Below are positions 51,349 to 63,520 of a DNA stretch of 64,000 nt, one piece after another. The stretch spans positions 31,605,628-31,669,627 of the forward strand of contig OZ037767.1 in NCBI GenBank assembly GCA_964035545.1, given 5' to 3'. The position numbers and the translations under genes are program-made. Source of the DNA: Bugula neritina (lineage: Eukaryota; Bryozoa; Gymnolaemata; Cheilostomatida; Bugulidae). Numbering within the stretch: the first letter of the stretch is position 1; every line of letters begins with the position of its first letter. The notes under the pieces are model-generated. The model was not told the DNA's origin, searched no databases, and was given only the letters and a program-made list of their open reading frames with translations.

Positions 51349-52515
51349 ATGAAGTGGAAGGAGGTATTATGTTTCATGTACTTCACACTGACGAGTGCCA
51401 GCTACGGAGGGTTTGAGCACACCTGTGCCTACAATGACTACATGAACGCATCACCATCTCGTAGAGTTACCTGTGGCAGAAAGATCCCAATCTTTGTCTT
51501 TCATTTGTGTAACGGAGCCGTCAATGTAAAGAAAAGAGGTGAGCTTGTTGTTAGCAAAACAGGCAAAAATTGTCTTGCGTTTACAGACTTTCTTTGGGGT
51601 TGTTAGTATCAAATATCTGTGAATTAACATAATTTTCATCAAATAGTTGGATAGTGAAAAAAGTTGTAATAAAAACAGACTTGCTATATTTATTTACTAT
51701 TAAATCAAGTACGAATAAACAAATGGGCATGTACTCGAACAGCTTTTTGTAACCCAAACTTACACCAAGTTGGTTTAGATAACTGTTAAATATCAATACA
51801 AGCAAGTTGTTAGTAAAGTTTCACTTAGATATATAACTTGAATAAGCTTATATAGAAGCGGATGTTGGAAAATCCCAGTCAATGATTCATTGATGTGAAA
51901 ATCTATTTGGTGGTTACAAATTGCTTTCAGTAGACATGGAATGTGGCATATGTTATATAATGAGTGAAAGAGGAAAGCAGGTTAACCACAAAGGCCGGAG
52001 GGAGGGGTAAGGAATGATAGCAATCTGTTTGTTGATAACATGTTCATTCTTATTTGGCAGCTGTTTCACCTGAGCCAAGTCAAGTTCAACGACCAGTATT
52101 CATCAAAGGACAAACACACAAACCTACTAATTCACTCTCTAAATTTACTACTTTACACAACATATTCCAGCTGAGGAAGACAGCAAACACTTTTCTTTCT
52201 TTAAAAAAGAGGGCCATACGTTTTTATGACGACCATGAATTAGATCTGACCCAAGGGATTGTGTGCGAATGCTGTATTCACAGTTGTACAATACTGGAGT
52301 ACCAGGAGTATTGCGTTCCGACAGGGCAGCGAAGGGCAGCGAGAAGGAAGAGAGAGACTTTCTATACGGACACACTTTTGACTGAGTTTGAAGAAAGATT
52401 TGACAACTCCGAAACACCATCCTTAATTGAAATGGCGCAAACACCTCTATTTAGAGCAATGAACTCTCAGAAGATTTATAACTTGAGAAACTCTTTAACT
52501 GATGGTGGAGCGTAG
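51349..52515 (+). CDS. ILP: Insulin-like peptide precursor 5 (ILP5)
   Basis: Exons 51349-51538 and 52061-52515 join at phase 1 to give 214 aa. An upstream in-frame ATG at 51316 lies before a good acceptor (ttttgtag, ending 51341), so the ATG at 51349 is preferred. Order: a short signal peptide (VLCFMYFTLTSAS); B chain beginning GGFEHTC with VTCGRKIPIFVFHLC; KKR; a long C peptide of about 60 residues; LKKR; A chain GIVCECCIHSCTILEYQEYC; a looser polybasic region (GQRRAARRKR); then a short tail of about 50 residues with the divergent core AQTPLFRAMNSQKIYN. It lacks the long acidic/amphipathic tail end of ILP1 and ILP4. Confidence 0.92.
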
Positions 52516-52957
52516 AGGTCGTTGATTATTCTAACAGTCTCTAAGATAGAACTGGAAGGCTCGTCTACTTGTCTGAATTAAATATTAAATTAGAAGGTTT
52601 TTCTAGTAAGAAAACCACCAATATCAGTGTGTGCAGTAGCTTATAGAATAACCTCTTTCAACTATATTTAGGTTTATTTATCTATTTATTCGTTTATTTA
52701 TTTTTTAAGTTATACATCAAGTGTTTATTTACTATATTTATGTAGTATACAGTGAGCATTAAACTACATGTCATATGCAGTGTTTTACCACGACTAAGTT
52801 TAGGTTCTAATAGGTAATTTCATCACATGTTAATGTATGCAACATTAACTTAAAACTGCCATATATATATTGCACACTGTATTATTTTTAATCGAAAAAA
52901 CTATTTTATATTATTTATTTTCAATTCATTTTTAAATTGTAGATTTTTTAATGTTTC

Positions 52958-52963
52958 AATAAA
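52958..52963 (+). promoter_or_regulatory. Candidate polyadenylation signal of ILP5
   Basis: AATAAA about 440 bp after the stop. Confidence 0.4.
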
Positions 52964-52984
52964 TGATGTATTCTTTCACCAAAC

Positions 52985-53275
52985 TTTTTACCAAATATAA
53001 GCTTTACCAAACAATTATATTATATACAATATCCAATATAAACTCTACCAAACAATTATATTATATACAATATGCAATATAAACTTTACCAAGCAATTAT
53101 ATTATATACAATATCCAATATAAACTACATACCAAGCAATTATATTATATACAATATTCAATATAAACTTTACCAAACAATCATATTATATACAATATTT
53201 AATATAAACTTTACCAAACAATCATATTATATACAATATCCAATATAAACTTTACCAAATAATTATATTATGCAA
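52985..53275. repeat. ~41-bp AT-rich minisatellite
   Basis: About seven copies of accaaacaattatattatat followed by acaatatccaatataaact. Confidence 0.88.
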
Positions 53276-53634
53276 TACTAAATAATATAGATTATACCAA
53301 ATGATCATCAGTTTACGATTTTGGTATGAATTACGAGGCCTTTAGTTAACCCTTTGCACCTTGGAAGTACACTGCTAAAAAAACTTAGTAAAACAAGAAA
53401 GTGTACACCCCTGAGACAAGGTCAGCATGCTGGCTCTCTGGTCACATGACTGCTGCCGGATATGTTTTCTTTTCTAATTAACATGCAAACAGTCTGCAGC
53501 TCCAAAATAATATTTTTTCCACGTGTGTTTATGCAAAAACAAAGGATCTAAAATCAAAATATTTTCTAGAATCTGGGATCCTTTTCCCCTGAGCTGTGGA
53601 AATGAGCTATATATATATATAGCTTTATTCAATA

Positions 53635-53870
53635 TTTATAAGTTCAAAATGCTGTACCATATTATATTATTATACTGTATTATGTTCTACTACACTATAA
53701 TATTATAAGTTTAAAATGATGTACCATATTATATTATTATACTGTATTATGTTCTACTACACTATAATATTATAAGTTTAAAATGATGCACCATATTATA
53801 TCATAATAGTGTATTATGTTATATTATATTATACTATACTGTATTATATTATACCATATTATTATATTAT
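53635..53870. repeat. ~64-bp AT-rich tandem repeat
   Basis: Nearly three copies of a unit with aagtttaaaatgatgtacca, tattatattattatactgta and ttatgttctactacacta, fading into TATT-rich sequence. Confidence 0.8.
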
Positions 53871-54814
53871 TACTCTATATACTCTGGAGAAGGGATAACC
53901 TTACTATTCTATTGTCACTGTTATTGAAGTTGAATAGTTTTAGATAGTTGAACAGTAGCTGTACTGATTACATAATAATTTGTTTACCGTGTTAGACAGT
54001 TTATCGGCAGCTCACAAACTGGTTAGACTACAGACTAATTTAGGTAGACACTACGCAAGTTGCTGGTGACTTCATCACTAATCAACATGTTTACAAATAT
54101 GATAATTACATAGAAAAATATAATAATTATACGAATTCATGCTTTTGAGCCACATTTTGTATACAGAGACAATAAAACAAATAAGCTGCAAACATTGTTT
54201 AGTAGGCAGTTTGTCTGTGGCAGCTGTCTGTGGTAGTGAAATGAACATTTGGTGGTTAGTATAATGGGAATTAGAGTCAAATTTACCTGCCCATTATTGT
54301 AGGTTCACTCTCCACACAGGATTATAATTTTCTTTCCTCTCTTTCTAATAAGTATATCCCTGCTATAATAAGCTTTACATGGTAACCATTCATTATGTTT
54401 GCAAGAAATCTTAGGACTTGTAGTTTAGCCTTTTTTGTAGAACAAAATTTGGTTGTGGACATTTTGGCAGGAATGAATTAACTTCATTTGCTTTTTATGA
54501 CAAATTACTAAGCTTTTTGGCTTGCTTTGAGTCATAGCTTATATGTTGAAGCTTGTATCCAACAAGCCACTGGTGATGTGTACTCAGTTTCTAGCATGAT
54601 ACTTGGTCCGTCTATATAATTTGAGAGGGCAACTCTCAGGAAGTAACAAAAGTAGTTATAATAGAAATCAATACCTGATATGATAACTCTCAATGAGTGA
54701 ATTTATTCAATACATTTAATGAATCACAATTACAATATCCATCTATGTACACTAACTTGTGTCAATGTTCGTCATCTTGAAAATTGTATATATTTACAGC
54801 AATAAAAATGTCAA

Positions 54815-55096
54815 ATTCTATCTGCCAGAACTAGTATGCCAGGTTCTATCTGCTAGAACTAGTATGTCAGGTTCTATCTGCCAGGACTAGTATGTCAGGT
54901 TCTATCTGCCAGGACTAGTATGTCAGGTTCTATCTGCCAGGACTAGTATGTCAGGTTCTATCTGCCAGAACAAGTATGTCAGGTTCTATCTGCCAGGACT
55001 AGTATGCCAGGTTCTATCTGCCAGGACTAGTATGTCAGGTTCTATCTGCCAGAACAAGTATGTCAGGTTCTATCTGCCAGGACTAGTATGTCAGTG
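54815..55096. repeat. 28-bp minisatellite
   Basis: About ten copies of aggttctatctgccaggact plus agtatgtc. Confidence 0.92.
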
Positions 55097-56083
55097 CTGT
55101 GTCTTCCATTGAGCATTTTCTGGAATACTGCAACTATGACTTATATATGTAGAAATTGTCTGCCCTATTCAATGTTGCCAGTTATTTCATTGGTGGAAAA
55201 ACTAAGAAATTAATGAAGTTCAATATTTCATATTTTAGTTACAAGTTGCGACATGCATTGCTTTAGTTTGCCGAAATTGTTATGGAAATACAAGATGTGC
55301 AGACAATCTGTAGTTTATCTTCGGTGTTATAATACAACATATATAACATAAGTAGATGATAAAACATATACTATAAGACAACATAAAAATAAAAGACTGA
55401 TATAACAAAATTATTTCTTGTTTTGTAAAATGGTGCCACTAAAAGGACTTCAAAGTGCAAAGCTTCTGTGAGACAAAACTAATATTATCCCAAACCTCTT
55501 AATTTTACACATTTTAGTTTAAAATACAAACTCAGTTGTTAGTTAACATAGTGTAGAGTTAGTAAAGAGTTAGTGTAGAGTCAATATAGGACATTTTGGC
55601 AGCGCTGTCATCCCTACACACCTCCACACATGCTGATATCCAATCAACTGGATAATTAAGTTGCTGGCAGCATCTAAGACTAAAAATAATATCTGGAGAG
55701 TATGCGTAGCATGTGGCATTGCTGACACTCAAGCAGCAGCCAAATTACTGGCAGCAGCTAAATTACTAGCAGCAAAATTGTAACGACTCAACTCATTGTG
55801 TACAATTCCTAAATTCTACGACCTGCATATGTACGACCACATTCATCTTAATAATGTTTGTGTTGGGCCTGCTAACTTCGTCTAATATGAGAAGTGTAAC
55901 TTAGTTGGCACATATCACCCTTTGTCACTAATGCCATAATAACACTTCTTACACAATTATATAATAACTCGTAATGAACGATTAACTAATCCTGATTGGA
56001 TAAGAGAAGGTGTGGCCCCGCCCCTTCTCATTGATTGATTTCATCCGTGAGAGGTGGGCTCACATTCCTCACTGGGAAAAAAC

Positions 56084-56093
56084 TATATAAATA
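56084..56093 (+). promoter_or_regulatory. TATA box and leader exon of ILP6
   Basis: tatataaata about 360 bp before the start codon. A leader exon from about 56115 would end at the donor 56259/56260 (taataaaag|gtaagg). The acceptor ending at 56435 (cattgtag) lies just before the ATG at 56443. Confidence 0.65.
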
Positions 56094-56442
56094 GCTGCGA
56101 GTCTTGGAGTCTGTAGCATTAAAATCCCTGCTCATGCCTAGACGTGCTCGAAAAATGCACACAGCAGTTTCCTTGCAATAATCTATATTATATTCTGCTG
56201 GAATAAGATAGCAACTGGACTTTGCTTGTTGAATTTTCAAGTTCCAACTGTAATAAAAGGTAAGGAATGAAAATTATATAAATTTCATTAAAATGTATTT
56301 TTGAAGTAAATTAGAAGCATATTCTCACAGAAAATTCTACGCATAAATTGAGATTTCAAACATTAGTCAATTTTAATATACATTGTAGATATAAAATAAA
56401 TATGTGTATAGGATAATATTTATTATACATTGTAGATATAAT

Positions 56443-57411
56443 ATGGATATGAGTATGGGGTACTACCTACTTATGCTGATGTTGTGCTGCCTGTTGGTGG
56501 AAGAAGTTGAAGCTGACTTTGAGCATACTTGTGCTAGCGATGACTTCGCTAGAAGCGGAGCTTACCATAGCTGTGGCTCCAGGCTGACCTCGCTAGTGCT
56601 GAGTAAATGTGACGGGAATCCCTACCTAGGCAACAGAAGTAAGTTTCTGTTCACTGACTTTACTTACTCTTCTTTAGAACTCGACTGAAGAAGAGTTGGT
56701 GTAGTGAATAAACAACTACTGCAAGAATAAAGTTTTTGTTATTGATATTTTTAAATTTATTATCAGAATATATAGGAACTTATACTGAAAGCTTGTTTAC
56801 ATAAATGCTTACAACGTAAATTTATATTTGCAGGAAAAAGAGACCTTGAAAAAATATCACTAACAATGGAATCCGCAAACTCCTACCTTCGACCTAAAAG
56901 AAACTACGAGTATGTCGCAACTGGCATGGAAGTGGGCATAATCTGCGAATGCTGCGTCAACACCTGCACGATACGGGAACTCGATCAATACTGTGAGAAC
57001 AAGCGCAAGAAGAGATCAGTGAGAGAGATTCTGACTCCCACACAAGAGAGCAAGACCTACTTCTCAGAGAAAGATGTGGAGAAGTTCTACGAAGAGTTGA
57101 AAGAGTTGCCAGAGTCGAAGGAAAACGAAGAAGAAAGTCTGCCCACGAGCCTTGAAGAGTACGAGACCATCGTGGCACTCGACAACATCAAGCGTAAGAA
57201 CATCGCGATGAAGCAGATGTATTTATCACAAGCAAATGAAGTCAATGGTGCCGTTATGTCAACCAATAGCAAAACCAGACAAAATACTAACTCGAATAAA
57301 CAGGCTAATATTAGGATTTTCTCGACAATCATATCTGGTATGCCACCATCAGACCACAAACACAGACACAAACACGACAAGCGCCATTTAAAACACAGGG
57401 AGAAAGTATGA
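56443..57411 (+). CDS. ILP: Insulin-like peptide precursor 6 (ILP6)
   Basis: Exons 56443-56638 and 56834-57411 join at phase 1 to give 257 aa. Order: signal peptide (YYLLMLMLCCLLVEEVEA); B chain DFEHTC with SCGSRLTSLVLSKC; RRKR formed across the splice junction; C peptide; RPKR; A chain GIICECCVNTCTIRELDQYC; KRKKR; then a tail of about 140 residues. The tail begins with an acidic, helix-prone stretch (KFYEELKELPESKENEEE) in place of the conserved core, and ends in a strongly basic, His-rich segment (DHKHRHKHDKRHLKHREK). GC content at codon third positions is visibly higher in the A-chain/tail exon than in the other paralogues. It is the most divergent member. Confidence 0.92.
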
Positions 57412-58497
57412 GACCATTTGTCTGCGGTGCTACTTTCCACGCTAAGGAATGCAATTCCAAGTGACTCCCTTTCTATTGTAATACTATGTGTAGTACAGTT
57501 TCTGCTTACAAGCATTTAAACTCTGTATGAAAGTACTTAGAGCATTATCTGTGATGTTTGTTATATTTCCTCCACCACTAATACTCATGTTGCACATGAA
57601 TGTCAGTACTTGTTGATATATTTTTGTAACTAAAACCTGCTGCGTGAACCCATTTTAGACAATTGTTACCATCCAAATGGTTGATTATTTATTGTTTTTA
57701 TTTATTTATTTATTTACTGCATTGTAAACTGATATCAACTTTTAATACAATCAAATGAAAATATGAATGTTTACCAGTCTGGTAATTATTCTGCAGGCAG
57801 CAGTGTGTATATAATTACAATTTACTCAATTTGAATGCAGCAACCATAACTCTAATGCAATTAAACAGATTCAGTGATGTTAATGAAATGAAATTGAATA
57901 TTGTCTCAAATTGTCAGTCCAGAGGCGAATTCCTGCACCAGCCACTGTAGCACTACTACACTTGGGTTAACAGCACTCATCCAGGGCCCTGCAGTAATTC
58001 TAGGAATGCATTGTCCCATTTTTAACATCAAAACAGGAAATGGATATTTGAATGGACCATAATTCAATGTCAGTAATTGAGTGTAGCCCACATCTAACGT
58101 GCCAGTTCCAAGGATATTATCTTGCTAATTTCATTCCAACTTCATATCTTCATTTGTTAGAGGCCTGACCCCAGGTTAATGCAGCTCATCCTCTACCTCA
58201 ATCAGCTCTCCCAATCACCATTCAGCATGTCTCCAACCTTTAGAAGTCATTGTACTGCATTTACATGCTTCTACTAGTCCTCTTTAGAACTATTTTACTA
58301 GCTGATAGAACATGCAACTTTTTATGTGAAAAACTTCATTTAGGCAACAACAATACAAGTATTGCAACCGTGTGTCTAGGTTTTAAACTCATATACTTCA
58401 GGATGGGAAACCATTCCCCCTCACTAACTGCAGTATGTTGTAATAGATTTTGAACTAAGATGTTTGCAATACTAAGACATGTATATTAGAGGTAGAA

Positions 58498-58589
<92 letters not shown>

Positions 58590-58600
58590 GGAGAGAGGGT
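58498..58600. repeat. GA dinucleotide run with a poly-G tail
   Basis: About 40 GA units followed by 12-13 G and a short GA stretch. Confidence 0.95.
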
Positions 58601-59154
58601 GGAACTGATGCTTTCTGCCTTAGATATTTCTACTGATGAGTATCAGCGGGTGGGTTTGCTTGAAACCCTCAACTGGCCAAGGAATTGCTTGGGACCCTCA
58701 ACTGGCCAAGGAACCTCCAAATCCCCCAGTCATTTACAAAAGCAAAGAGCCACACAAAGCAGCTGCTTAACTCAGTGTAAGATTTACTATTACCACGAGT
58801 TTCATTGCTTTACACTTGATGCAAAATCTCAAATTTGCATATAAAATGTAAACAAGGTGAAAAATGTCAAAATGACTGCAATTAGCAAAAAGCATCAATT
58901 GTGGTATCAATTAGCATTGTAAAACACGATGTGGTTATGCAATATCTAGCTTTGCTGAGCATCAGCCCATTGTTATAAGCTGTTTACAACCACAGATCAT
59001 TCCTGGGGCTAGAAACTGTATGTGCACATGGCATGGTTGGAGAGAGAATATGCTGTAATTCTTACTGCAAACCTTGCTGTAATTCATGCTGCAATTCCTG
59101 TGGCAGGTAGTAGAATACTAAAAAGTATTGTGGGGAAAAAAGGTGGATGTAATA

Positions 59155-59730
59155 CTATTGGGTTAGGGACAGAGTGCTATGAAGTTAGGGACAGAGTGCT
59201 ATGAAGTTAGGGACAGAGTACTATTGGGTTAGGGACAGAGTGCTATGGAGTTAGGGACAGAGTGCTATGGAGTTAGAGACAAAGAGCTATGGAGTTAGGG
59301 ACAGAGTGCTATGGAGTTAGGGACAGAGTGCTATGGAGTTAGAGACAAAGAGCTATGGAGTTAGGGACAGAGTGCTATGGAGTTAGGGACAGAGTGCTAT
59401 GGAGTTAGAGACAAAGAGCTATGGAGTTAGGGACAGAGTGCTATGGAGTTAGGGACAGAGTGCTATGGAGTTAGGGATAGAGTGCTAAGGGGTTAGGGAC
59501 AAAGAGCTATGGAGTTAGGGACAGAGCGCTATGGAGCTAAAGACAGAGTGCTATGAAGTTAGGGATAGAGTACTATGGGTTAGAGACAGAGTGCTATGGA
59601 GTTAGGGACAGAGCGCTATGGAGCTAAAGACAGAGTGCTATGAAGTTAGGGATAGAGTACTATGGGTTAGAGACAGAGTGCTATGGAGCTAAAGACAAAG
59701 AGCTATGGAGTTAGGGACAGCGATGGAGTG
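59155..59730. repeat. 22-bp minisatellite
   Basis: About 26 copies of agggacagagtgctatggag-tt with variants (agagacaaagagctatgg) arranged in a higher-order pattern of three units near 59230-59430. Confidence 0.93.
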
Positions 59731-61672
59731 ATAGAGGTAATCCACGTAAACAGACATGGATTATTAACCAATTGCTCAACAAGCTGCTCTCTGGTAATCT
59801 CTAAAGCCCTCAGATCAGATTATACAGTGCACTCGCTAGCAGTGAAAGCTTGTAAATATCTTCTTGCATTTTTCCACAATAATAGCTGGTAAAAGGTTAT
59901 AGCGAACTCTTTATAATATTTCTTCAACTTAACTGGATGTTAGGTGCAGCTATGGACTGATCCCCACGCTGTGGTGTAACAGTTCTATTGTCTATGGATT
60001 TTATGAAAAGAGGATAAACATTTTAATCCAATTGTTCTTTTGACTTGTAGTCCAATAACAATAATTATTGATACAAATTACATTTTTCAAAACAAATATG
60101 TCTAGAAAAAGAATTATTAACAAATTTGCATAACAATACAATATGCATAAATAATCAGCACGATAAATATAATGTGTTTGTTTCAATAAGTAAGTGCATT
60201 GAATTGCCATCTGAACAGTTTATAGAATTAAAGGAAGAACACTTTTTATGGCAGATATTTTCTATAAAATGAAAACTTAAGAAGGCCAAGGTCATTAATA
60301 CTTGGCTAAACATCAGCAAAAAATTTGTTACAGATTGAAATATGTTCCAAATCTTAGAAATTAAATTTTCAAACTTTAGCTGTAATACTGCCCACCCTCG
60401 TAGACTTTACACCTGAACTGCTGTAAACAATTATGGACTTTGGTGTTCACAAAAGGAGTAATACCCCATTAGCACTTAATACTAATATGTTCTAATATGA
60501 AGTATAATCATGTAATACATAATAATATACTATGTTATATTAGGCCTTTAAACTTGAATCCCAACAATGCAGTAATAATACATATTCAATAGTCACAGTA
60601 GATTATCTTCATCAAAATTGGGGAACAAGGCTAAGATATCTACTGATAAATTGGATGGTTTAACATATTCTTGTAGCCTTTTGGTGGCTGCTGTTGAACG
60701 TTAACCTCACTGGGTGACCTGTAGACACCCTGAGGTAGGCCAGTGCAGAAAATATAAGCAATATGATGGTGTGTGTAAGCCAGCTGTGCTTGTGACTACA
60801 TAGTATACTATTTAGAGATGTTGTTGCTAATGACTTCATATACACATCAAATAGCATCAAACACACAGTGTGTTTGTGAATGGGGTTGACATTTACTGCA
60901 GTTGATGAGCTTCTCTGAGACACATCAATAGGATGATAGGTGGTTGTTTACAGGTGAAGAGGTACTCAGCAAACAGCTGAGGCCAGGCAAGTCTATTTCA
61001 CACAGATTTATTAAAATACCACATAAATAGAGGTAATAGTCAATACGACCAGCAGATGTGTGAATATTACGGTACCAAAAGAGATTAATGAGTGGACGGA
61101 GGTTGAAATAGAACAAAAATGTAGAACTGCCTCAGGTAGACATGAGATCAACTGATGAAAACTTCAAAAGATGGAAACATAAAATCAAAGGACAGGTTGA
61201 GCTTTAGATTATCATCAAAAACATACTAAACAGACAACACATTGCAAAACAAATAAGTTTAGTTGAGTTTTCTAAAACATGAAATCACAATCAGAAAATA
61301 TTATTCCAGGATTTAAAGATCTATACATAGAAACCAATATACCAAGTATTGTAAGTATGTAAGTATGTGAGTATAGTAAGTATGTAAGTATTGTAAGTAT
61401 TGTAAGTATTACACTTATTTAAAAACTGAATACAACAATGCTACAAGGTATCTTTTCAATCACACAACTTATTTAGTAAGACAACACCCTGTCATGTGGT
61501 CTTGCCATCCGGAGGCATTCCTTAGTCCACGTCTAAACTACAGATATTTGTAGAGAATGTACAGACTGAGAACAGTTTCAGTGGTACACGAGCTGAATGG
61601 GCGGAATTTATTGTGAAGTTTTGTAATTGTGAGGGCACGCCGTGGACAGGATATAGCTAGGACAGGATGTGA

Positions 61673-63520
61673 CTAGAGGCCCCAGCAGTTTCTCAGTATA
61701 TTCACGAATTCCTCATCTGAGTGAACTCCGACAGATATTCCTGCAACAGACAAAATGAAGTAGATATCAGGGGGAAAAGGAGTAGAGATCAGAGAGAAAA
61801 GGAGTAGAGATCAAGGGGAAAAAGAGTAGATATCAGGGGAACACAATAATACATTATTACTAAAGCTAAATGCAACACAGAGTGAGGAGCACCAAGGTAT
61901 CACTCACCTTCATAGTAGTCCTCAAACTCGGGGTATGTTACCGTGCCCGCAGTCTGACAGTGAGTCCATGAGGCTAGGAACTGCTCTGTAAGTCCCACTT
62001 CACTGGTCTGGCCTGCAAAATAACTTCGGAGTATAGCATAGCACTTAATAGCAAATCAGTGTATAACATAGCACTTTATAGCACATCAGTGTATAGTATA
62101 GCACTCTATAGCAGATCAGTGTATAGTATAGCACTCTATAGCACATCAGTGTATAGCATAGCACTCTATAGCACATCAGTGTATAACATAGCACTTTGTA
62201 GCACATCAGTGTATAGCATAGCACTTTATAGCACATCAGTGTATAGTATAGCACTCTATAGCACATGAGTCTCATGAACCTTGAAGGCTCCTGATGTATA
62301 TTTAAGAATCATGTTTGATTGGATAAAATACGACCCGAGATTCAGTTCCTTCCCTCTTACCTCTTCCCCTTACTTGCAGCAGAAACTTTACCTGACTGCC
62401 TCACCTGTAATTCTACGAGCAGCACTCACCTGAACGGACCCAAGGGTGTTTGGCAGCGTTGAAGAACTTTGTCATCTGTGACAGCGCCACATGACCTTTG
62501 TGCATCGGGTCAATTTTTTGGAAAGCCTGAAATCCCAAAACAAGATAAATTAACGAGTCTGTCCTCGGTGATGGGATTATTAGATATTCCCATAAAATGT
62601 GCTTGTGTGAAGTAAGGAACCCCAACTGAAATCTGTAGCAGTCAGTTTCTGTAGGGGAGACAACTCTATTGGAAGAGAACAACTAGGAAGTTTAACCTGC
62701 AGACAGGAAGTGTAACCTGCAAACGGAAAGTGCAACCTGCATACAGAAAGTGTAACCTGCATACAGAAAGTGTAACCTGCAAACAGAAACAAGGAGAGAA
62801 TCGGCCCGAGTACAAAGAACTTCTGTAGTTTGTTTCTCTTCTGATGTTTGTCAGACAAAGTATCTTGCATAAATCGTTGCAATAATTAATCTTTGCACAA
62901 GCAGACCTGGATTACACTGTTTCCATGTACAGCTGCTAGAAGAGCGCTAGAAAGTGTACTTTGAGTGAGGTGAGAGTACAGAGTAAAGGACAGGAAATAG
63001 TCTAAGTGATAAAGTGCAGGTAGCCATCTCAGATATCTAATTTACCTAGCCCTAGTATAGTGATGAGCTGATTCTATATTAATTAGAGCTGATACACATT
63101 ATATATCCTCACTGCAACTCAACACACTACAAACTAACCAACAGGCAGTTTAAATCTTCATTTAAGAAAAAATTAATTGTATCAAATCACACATAAAAAT
63201 TATGTTATATAAAATAATAACAAATAAAAATTATAATATATAAAATAACAACAAATAAAAATTATATTATATAAAATAATAACAAATAATTATATTATAT
63301 AAAATAATAACAAATAAATATTATATTATATAAAATAACCACAAATAAATATTATATTATATAAAATAATAACAAATAAAGATAGAATTATATAATAATG
63401 AATAACGAGTATATTCTATTGTCGGGGAACTGCAAGACAAAGAGAGTTCAGCACTGAGGTTATTACCTCACAGTTCAGAGAGCCAGAAATCACCCCCTGG
63501 TCAGCGCCTAGACTCAACTT
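61673..63520 (-). CDS. Calcyphosin-like EF-hand protein (3' part)
   Basis: Four exons in transcription order: 63520-63467, 62526-62430, 62012-61908, 61740-61673, all in phase. They encode about 107 C-terminal residues; the 5' part lies beyond the window end. The sequence KLSLGADQGVISGSLNCE, AFQKIDPMHKGHVALSQM, TYPEFEDYYEGISVGVHSDE, EFVNILRNCWGL follows the C-terminal half of calcyphosin/CAPSL-type proteins (the -EEF-x-x-YY-x-G-V/I-S- signature and a final R-x-x-W-x-L). Family knowledge: cytosolic calcium-binding proteins. Here the visible loops look degenerate: the first has D-P-M-H-K-G, without the Asp/Asn at positions 3 and 5 and with Gln at 12, and the second lacks acidic ligands. Calcium binding by this half is therefore doubtful. 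Confidence 0.78.
62033..62268. repeat. 30-bp minisatellite in calcyphosin-like intron
   Basis: About eight copies of agcactctatagcacatcag-tgtatagtat. It begins about 20 bp from the exon boundary at 62012. Confidence 0.9.
62690..62790. repeat. 20-bp tandem repeat
   Basis: About five copies of aacctgcatacagaaagtgt. Confidence 0.85.
63190..63390. repeat. ~33-bp AT-rich tandem repeat
   Basis: About six copies of tatataaaataataacaaat-aaaaattata. Confidence 0.85.

Larger units (their letters stand above)
52964..56080. other. Spacer ILP5-ILP6
   Basis: No exon recognised. It contains three tandem arrays listed separately and a weak tRNA-like stretch near 54248-54325. Confidence 0.5.
57412..61672. 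other. Spacer between ILP6 and the calcyphosin-like gene
   Basis: About 4.3 kb with no recognisable exon. It contains the GA run and the 22-bp array listed separately. Near 58650-58710 a 30-bp stretch (gaccctcaactggccaagga) is duplicated. Confidence 0.5.
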
